From the NCBI GenBank assembly GCA_036806345.1, contig DAIROT010000002.1:28794-92793 (forward strand): a stretch of 64,000 nucleotides of DNA. The letters run 5' to 3'. A program made the translations under genes and the position numbers. A model generated the notes under the pieces. The model was not told the DNA's origin. It did not search any database and was given only the letters and a program-made list of their open reading frames with translations. This DNA is from QHCF01 sp003244275. Its GTDB lineage: Bacteria; Actinomycetota; Acidimicrobiia; Acidimicrobiales; QHCF01. This document shows positions 60,788-64,000 of the stretch, piece by piece; position 1 is the stretch's first letter, and the number at the start of each line of letters is the position of its first letter.

Positions 60788-61474
60788 GTGACGACAGTGG
60801 CGGTGGTGGAGGATGACACCCACATCCTGGCGGCCGTCACCCGTGGTCTGACCGGACGTGGGCACGTGGTGCTGGGAGCCACCAGTGGATTGCGGGCGTT
60901 GGGCGAGATCGTCGACCAGCGTCCTGACGTGGTCGTGCTCGATCTCGGCCTGCCTGATATCGACGGCCTCGAGCTCCTGAGAATGTTGAGGGCGGTGACC
61001 TCGGTGCCGGTGATCGTGGCCACGGCGCGCGATGACGAGGATGCGATCATTCGCACCCTCGATGCCGGCGCCGACGAGTATGTGGTCAAGCCCTACTCCG
61101 CCAACCAGCTCGACGCCCGGATCCGAGCAGTGCTCCGCCGAGTCAGGGAGGACGACACCGAGGAGCCGATGCAGGTCGGGGGGCTCACCATGGATGCCCG
61201 CAGTCGGGTTGCCAGCATCGACGGCCATCCCATGGACCTGAGCCGCAAGGAGTTCGACCTGCTCTGGCACCTGGCCACCCGCCACGGCGAAGTGGTATCC
61301 AAGCGCGAGCTTCTGGCCGCGGTGTGGCGTCAACCCTATGGCGGACCAGAGAAAACCATCGACGTCCACCTGTCGTGGCTGCGCACCAAACTGGGCGAGT
61401 CGGCCAAGACGCCTCGCTACCTTCGCAGTGTGAGAGGCGTGGGGGTCATGCTGGTGGACCCCCACGCAGCATGA
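60788..61474 (+). CDS. OmpR-family response regulator (KdpE-like layout)
   Basis: The protein is 228 residues with receiver residues VAVVEDDTHILAAV, VVVLDLGLPDIDGLELLRML with the phospho-Asp, and YVVKPYSANQL. The winged helix has LSRKEFDLLWHLATRHGEVV and TIDVHLSWLRTKLGES, continuing to YLRSVRGVGVML. The start is GTG. The histidine kinase gene overlaps its stop (ATGA). It probably controls the divergent secreted protein and itself. Confidence 0.93.
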   Translation: MTTVAVVEDDTHILAAVTRGLTGRGHVVLGATSGLRALGEIVDQRPDVVVLDLGLPDIDGLELLRMLRAVTSVPVIVATARDDEDAIIRTLDAGADEYVVKPYSANQLDARIRAVLRRVREDDTEEPMQVGGLTMDARSRVASIDGHPMDLSRKEFDLLWHLATRHGEVVSKRELLAAVWRQPYGGPEKTIDVHLSWLRTKLGESAKTPRYLRSVRGVGVMLVDPHAA

Positions 61475-62781
61475 GGGGCCGCCTGTCACTCACCGCGGCG
61501 GCGATTACGGCCATGATCGCTCTGGCCTTCTGTATCCCCCTCGGTCGCCTAATTCAGGTGGTGGCCGCCAACCGGGCCCTGGATGAGGCGCGCCTCGTTT
61601 CCCGTTCCCTGGCCGACGCCATCAGTGCGGTTCCCGGCCAGACCGCGATCATCACCCAGCTGGTGGAGCAGGTCAACGCCACCAGCCCAGGGCCCGTCAC
61701 GGTCTACCTACCGGGCGGTTCCGTGCTCGGTCCACCGGTTCCGGTCGATGCCGAGGTGGAGCTGGCTCGCACGGGACACTCGTTCACCGCTGCCGGCCCG
61801 TCCGGCGGCCGGGACACCCTCGTCGGCATCGTGGGACCTGATCCAAAGGCGACGACGGTGGTGCGGGTGCGAGTACCGGCTTCGCTGCTGAGTCGCGGCG
61901 TTGATCAGGCCTGGGCCATTGTGGCCGCCATCGGCTTGCTCATGGTGGTGGTGGCTGCTGGCCTGGCCGACCGTCTGGCCCGCTCGATCGTCCGGCCGAT
62001 GAGCGATCTGCTCTCGGTGACGCGCCGGCTCCAGGGTGGAGAGCTGGAGGCCAGAGCAGCCCCGGCCGGCCCTCCCGAGGTGGCCGAGGTGGGCCTCGCC
62101 GTCAACCAGCTGGCCGGTCGGATCGGCGACCTCCTGACCAACGAACGAGAGGCGGCGGCCGACCTGTCGCACCAGTTGAGAACCCCTCTTACCGTCCTGC
62201 GCCTCGATGCCGAGGGCCTGGCATCCGAGGAGGACCGGCTGTGCATTGTCAAGGACGTCGACCGGCTCGAGCAGATTGTCACCCGGGTCATTCGCCAATC
62301 GCGCCGCAGCTCCCGCCAGGAGCGAGGAGGTGACCACCGTGGGACGTGCGACCTGGGCCAGGTGATCCACCATCGAATGGCCTTTTGGTCGATCCTGGCC
62401 ACTCGCCAGGGCCGCCAATGGTCCGTCAACGTTCCCGGCCATCCGCAACCCATCGCCGTGTCACGAGGTGATCTGGAGGTGTGCCTCGACGCCCTGCTCA
62501 ACAACGTGCTGACCAACACCCCAGGCGGATCGCCCTTTTCGGTCGAGGTGGTAGCTGGATCGGGAAGCGACTGGACACTGATAGTCCAAGACGCCGGTCC
62601 GGGCCTCCCAGGAAAGGCCCTCCCAGCCCGGGGGGCGACCGGCGGCTCCGGCACCGGCCTGGGACTCGACATCGTGCGCCAGACGGCGGAGGCGTCCGGC
62701 GGTCGGCTGTCGGCCGGACGGTCTCCAGGGGGCGGAGCCCGGATCGAGGTGTGCTTCGGCGCGCCGGCCGAGCGCTCCTGA
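61471..62781 (+). CDS. two-component sensor histidine kinase
   Basis: The protein is 436 residues from the ATG at 61471, overlapping the response-regulator stop by 4 nt. There are two helices (LSLTAAAITAMIALAFCIPL and AIVAAIGLLMVVVAAGLADR) around an extracellular loop of about 100 residues. A HAMP domain follows (SIVRPMSDLLSVTRRLQGGE), then HisKA with ADLSHQLRTPLTVLRLDAEG and an ATPase domain with VQDAGPGLPG and GGSGTGLGLDIVRQTAEASG. The frame is open upstream but that part is the other frame of the regulator. Confidence 0.92.
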   Translation: MRGRLSLTAAAITAMIALAFCIPLGRLIQVVAANRALDEARLVSRSLADAISAVPGQTAIITQLVEQVNATSPGPVTVYLPGGSVLGPPVPVDAEVELARTGHSFTAAGPSGGRDTLVGIVGPDPKATTVVRVRVPASLLSRGVDQAWAIVAAIGLLMVVVAAGLADRLARSIVRPMSDLLSVTRRLQGGELEARAAPAGPPEVAEVGLAVNQLAGRIGDLLTNEREAAADLSHQLRTPLTVLRLDAEGLASEEDRLCIVKDVDRLEQIVTRVIRQSRRSSRQERGGDHRGTCDLGQVIHHRMAFWSILATRQGRQWSVNVPGHPQPIAVSRGDLEVCLDALLNNVLTNTPGGSPFSVEVVAGSGSDWTLIVQDAGPGLPGKALPARGATGGSGTGLGLDIVRQTAEASGGRLSAGRSPGGGARIEVCFGAPAERS

Positions 62782-62792
62782 CGCAGGGCGCC

Positions 62793-63518
62793 TCAGGGCG
62801 AGGTCGGCTCCTGATTGGCCAGGTTGTGGTTGTAATAGCGCAGCGGCTGGCCGAACAGGCAGACGGCCTGGACCGATACATCCTGACCGGATCCCACAAA
62901 GTGGACATCGACGTTGGCCGGACCACCTGATGCCACATTGACGGCATAGCCGTTGTTTGGAATGGCCGAGACCAAATTGATGAAGAAACCGTTGCAGGCC
63001 ACCCTGACCACCCCACCGCCCGTCGAGTAGCTCGTCGCCGTCGGAGGAGGTGTCGGCTGGGTGACTGGCGGGCTCTGCGGAAGATTGCCGGGCGGGGCAC
63101 TGGGGGCCGCCTTTGCAGTGGCGAACGGTGAGGGTGGCGCCACCGGGACAACCGGTTGCGGGCCCTGGACGGGCGGCACCACCGGCTGCGGATCCTGTGC
63201 TGGGGGAGCTGTTGGCTGCGGGATCCGAGATGGCGGCGCTGTCGTTGTGGGCGCTGGCGGGCGCGCCGGCACCGACGCCCCGCCGTGGGACGGCATCGTC
63301 GTGGAGCTGTTGATTGTCGGCGGGATACTGTTCGGTAACGTCTTGGCCGCCGCGGAACCCGAGTTAAGCTCGCTCACTACGTCGCGGTGGGCGATAACCG
63401 ACACCGGACGCTCCATCACGTCGGCCGCCACGAACGACGTTGCCGTCCAGACCACGGCAGTTGACGCCGCGGTGACGCCCAACCACACTCCTGCGGCGAA
63501 CAACCGGGGCAACGACAT
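62793..63518 (-). CDS. anchored or secreted Pro-rich protein, unknown function
   Basis: The protein is 241 residues. The N-terminal helix (LFAAGVWLGVTAASTAVVWT) is a signal or anchor. Residues 75-165 are Pro/Ala/Thr/Gln-rich with QPVVPPVQGPQPVVPVAPP-type repeats, a wall-spanning linker. The last 75 residues form a small domain with two Cys (VVRVACNGFFINLVSAIPNN and VSVQAVCLFGQPLRYYNHN), probably disulfide linked. No family is recognised. It is convergent with the histidine kinase and may be a surface partner of that system. Confidence 0.65.
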   Translation of the reverse strand: MSLPRLFAAGVWLGVTAASTAVVWTATSFVAADVMERPVSVIAHRDVVSELNSGSAAAKTLPNSIPPTINSSTTMPSHGGASVPARPPAPTTTAPPSRIPQPTAPPAQDPQPVVPPVQGPQPVVPVAPPSPFATAKAAPSAPPGNLPQSPPVTQPTPPPTATSYSTGGGVVRVACNGFFINLVSAIPNNGYAVNVASGGPANVDVHFVGSGQDVSVQAVCLFGQPLRYYNHNLANQEPTSP

Positions 63519-63563
63519 CTCCCGAGCATGCCTCTTCCATCGCCCTGTTGTGTTAAGGGCGCC

Positions 63564-63911
63564 CTAAACCATGGTCTGAACGGTCTTGCCTTGGCAACAG
63601 TACCGGTGGATGCCAGCCGACTCGGTCAGGACGCGAGCGTGGAGCCGATCGCGGACCATGACCGCTGCCGCGCCAGCGGATGCCGGCGGAGCCAGCTCGA
63701 TACCCTCATCAGGGGCGAGCACAAAGATGACAGTGGTGGCGCGGATCGGAAAGACCTGATTGGCGCTCAGCACCGGATACACATAGCGGCGGCCGGCAAA
63801 GCGCCCGATCACACCTTGGAAGGCGATGACCTCGGCGCTTGGGGGAATCTCGCCCATAACCCGTTGGAGCTGCATCGCCGCGGGGGCGTCTACTCGGGCC
63901 CATTGACGCAT
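63564..63911 (-). CDS. C-terminal fragment resembling DUF2079 membrane proteins, probably incomplete
   Basis: The 115 residues from the ATG at 63911 read MQLQRVMGEIPPSAEVIAFQ then GVIGRFAGRRYVYPVL and VIFVLAPDEGIELAPP, like the extracellular C-terminal part of DUF2079 proteins. The expected membrane helices are missing from what is visible. The reading frame stays open upstream to the window edge at 64000 without a clear start, so this is either the end of a gene that continues outside or a truncated remnant. The function of the family is not established. Confidence 0.5.
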   Translation of the reverse strand: MRQWARVDAPAAMQLQRVMGEIPPSAEVIAFQGVIGRFAGRRYVYPVLSANQVFPIRATTVIFVLAPDEGIELAPPASAGAAAVMVRDRLHARVLTESAGIHRYCCQGKTVQTMV

Positions 63912-64000
63912 TTGTTGGGTGGTGTGTTGGGCTTCAGTACATACGCTTAGCCTCGATAATTCGCCTGAGCCTGGAAATCCACAGGCTCTAGCCGCGCAAA

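Overview
The window is high-GC DNA from a bacterium that is most likely an actinomycete (Actinomycetota). The class Acidimicrobiia is a plausible home but is not proven by the sequence. The evidence is the gene content: an F420-type deazaflavin-dependent oxidoreductase, a split three-gene NAD(P) transhydrogenase, the dnaG-rpoD pair, the phoH-ybeY-CBS protein-era order next to recO-uppS-dinG, many GTG and TTG starts, and a gephyrin-like MoeA near a SepX/GlpR-like membrane protein. Two 10-N gaps (8567-8576 and 34371-34380) lie inside genes, so this is a scaffolded draft or metagenome assembly, and some apparent frameshifts could be assembly errors.

Layout, 1-11 kb: the start of a DHA2-type efflux pump with two small membrane proteins, divergent from a MarR regulator; RNase D; a thioesterase; a flavin reductase; a sulfur module (TauE-type exporter plus persulfide dioxygenase-rhodanese); hypA-hypB with no hydrogenase in view; a RecB/Cas4-like nuclease-fold protein interrupted by a gap; an F420-type oxidoreductase with a disturbed 3' end; and a decayed HIT gene. 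11-19 kb: two tRNAs (Met/Ile2 and Asn), rpoD, dnaG, ppdK and glyS. 19-23 kb: secreted proteins (a phosphoesterase coupled to an unknown exported protein, and an anchored unknown protein). 23-34 kb: recO, uppS, dinG, era, a CNNM/CBS protein, ybeY, phoH, heptose kinase rfaE1, a frameshifted rfaE2 and a large coiled-coil protein.

34-42 kb: the tldD/tldE protease pair, a purine-nucleoside phosphorylase of the MTAP type, an FmdB-type zinc-ribbon protein, and moeA-moaA-moaC followed by a GlpR-like membrane protein and tRNA-Ala. Beside the tRNA lies a scrambled hemerythrin/TetR-like remnant. 43-49 kb: an SGNH hydrolase and a tightly overlapping operon of AMP-forming acyl ligase, acyltransferase 3, phosphosulfolactate-synthase-like enzyme and VOC protein. 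This operon is the best candidate for an undescribed pathway. 49-64 kb: DedA, AlkA-like glycosylase, HPP protein, ClC-CBS channel, a first two-component system, a phosphodiester-glycosidase-domain protein, the pntA1-pntA2-pntB transhydrogenase, a secreted Gly/Ser-repeat protein divergent from a second two-component system, a Pro-rich anchored protein, and a DUF2079-like C-terminal fragment.

Cross-cutting observations are short tandem repeats in several coding regions (including an 8-nt repeat near the start of RNase D), two unusual inverted-repeat structures (14782-14825 and 37130-37224), and a cluster of disrupted genes. No CRISPR array, rRNA, insertion sequence or prophage was recognised.
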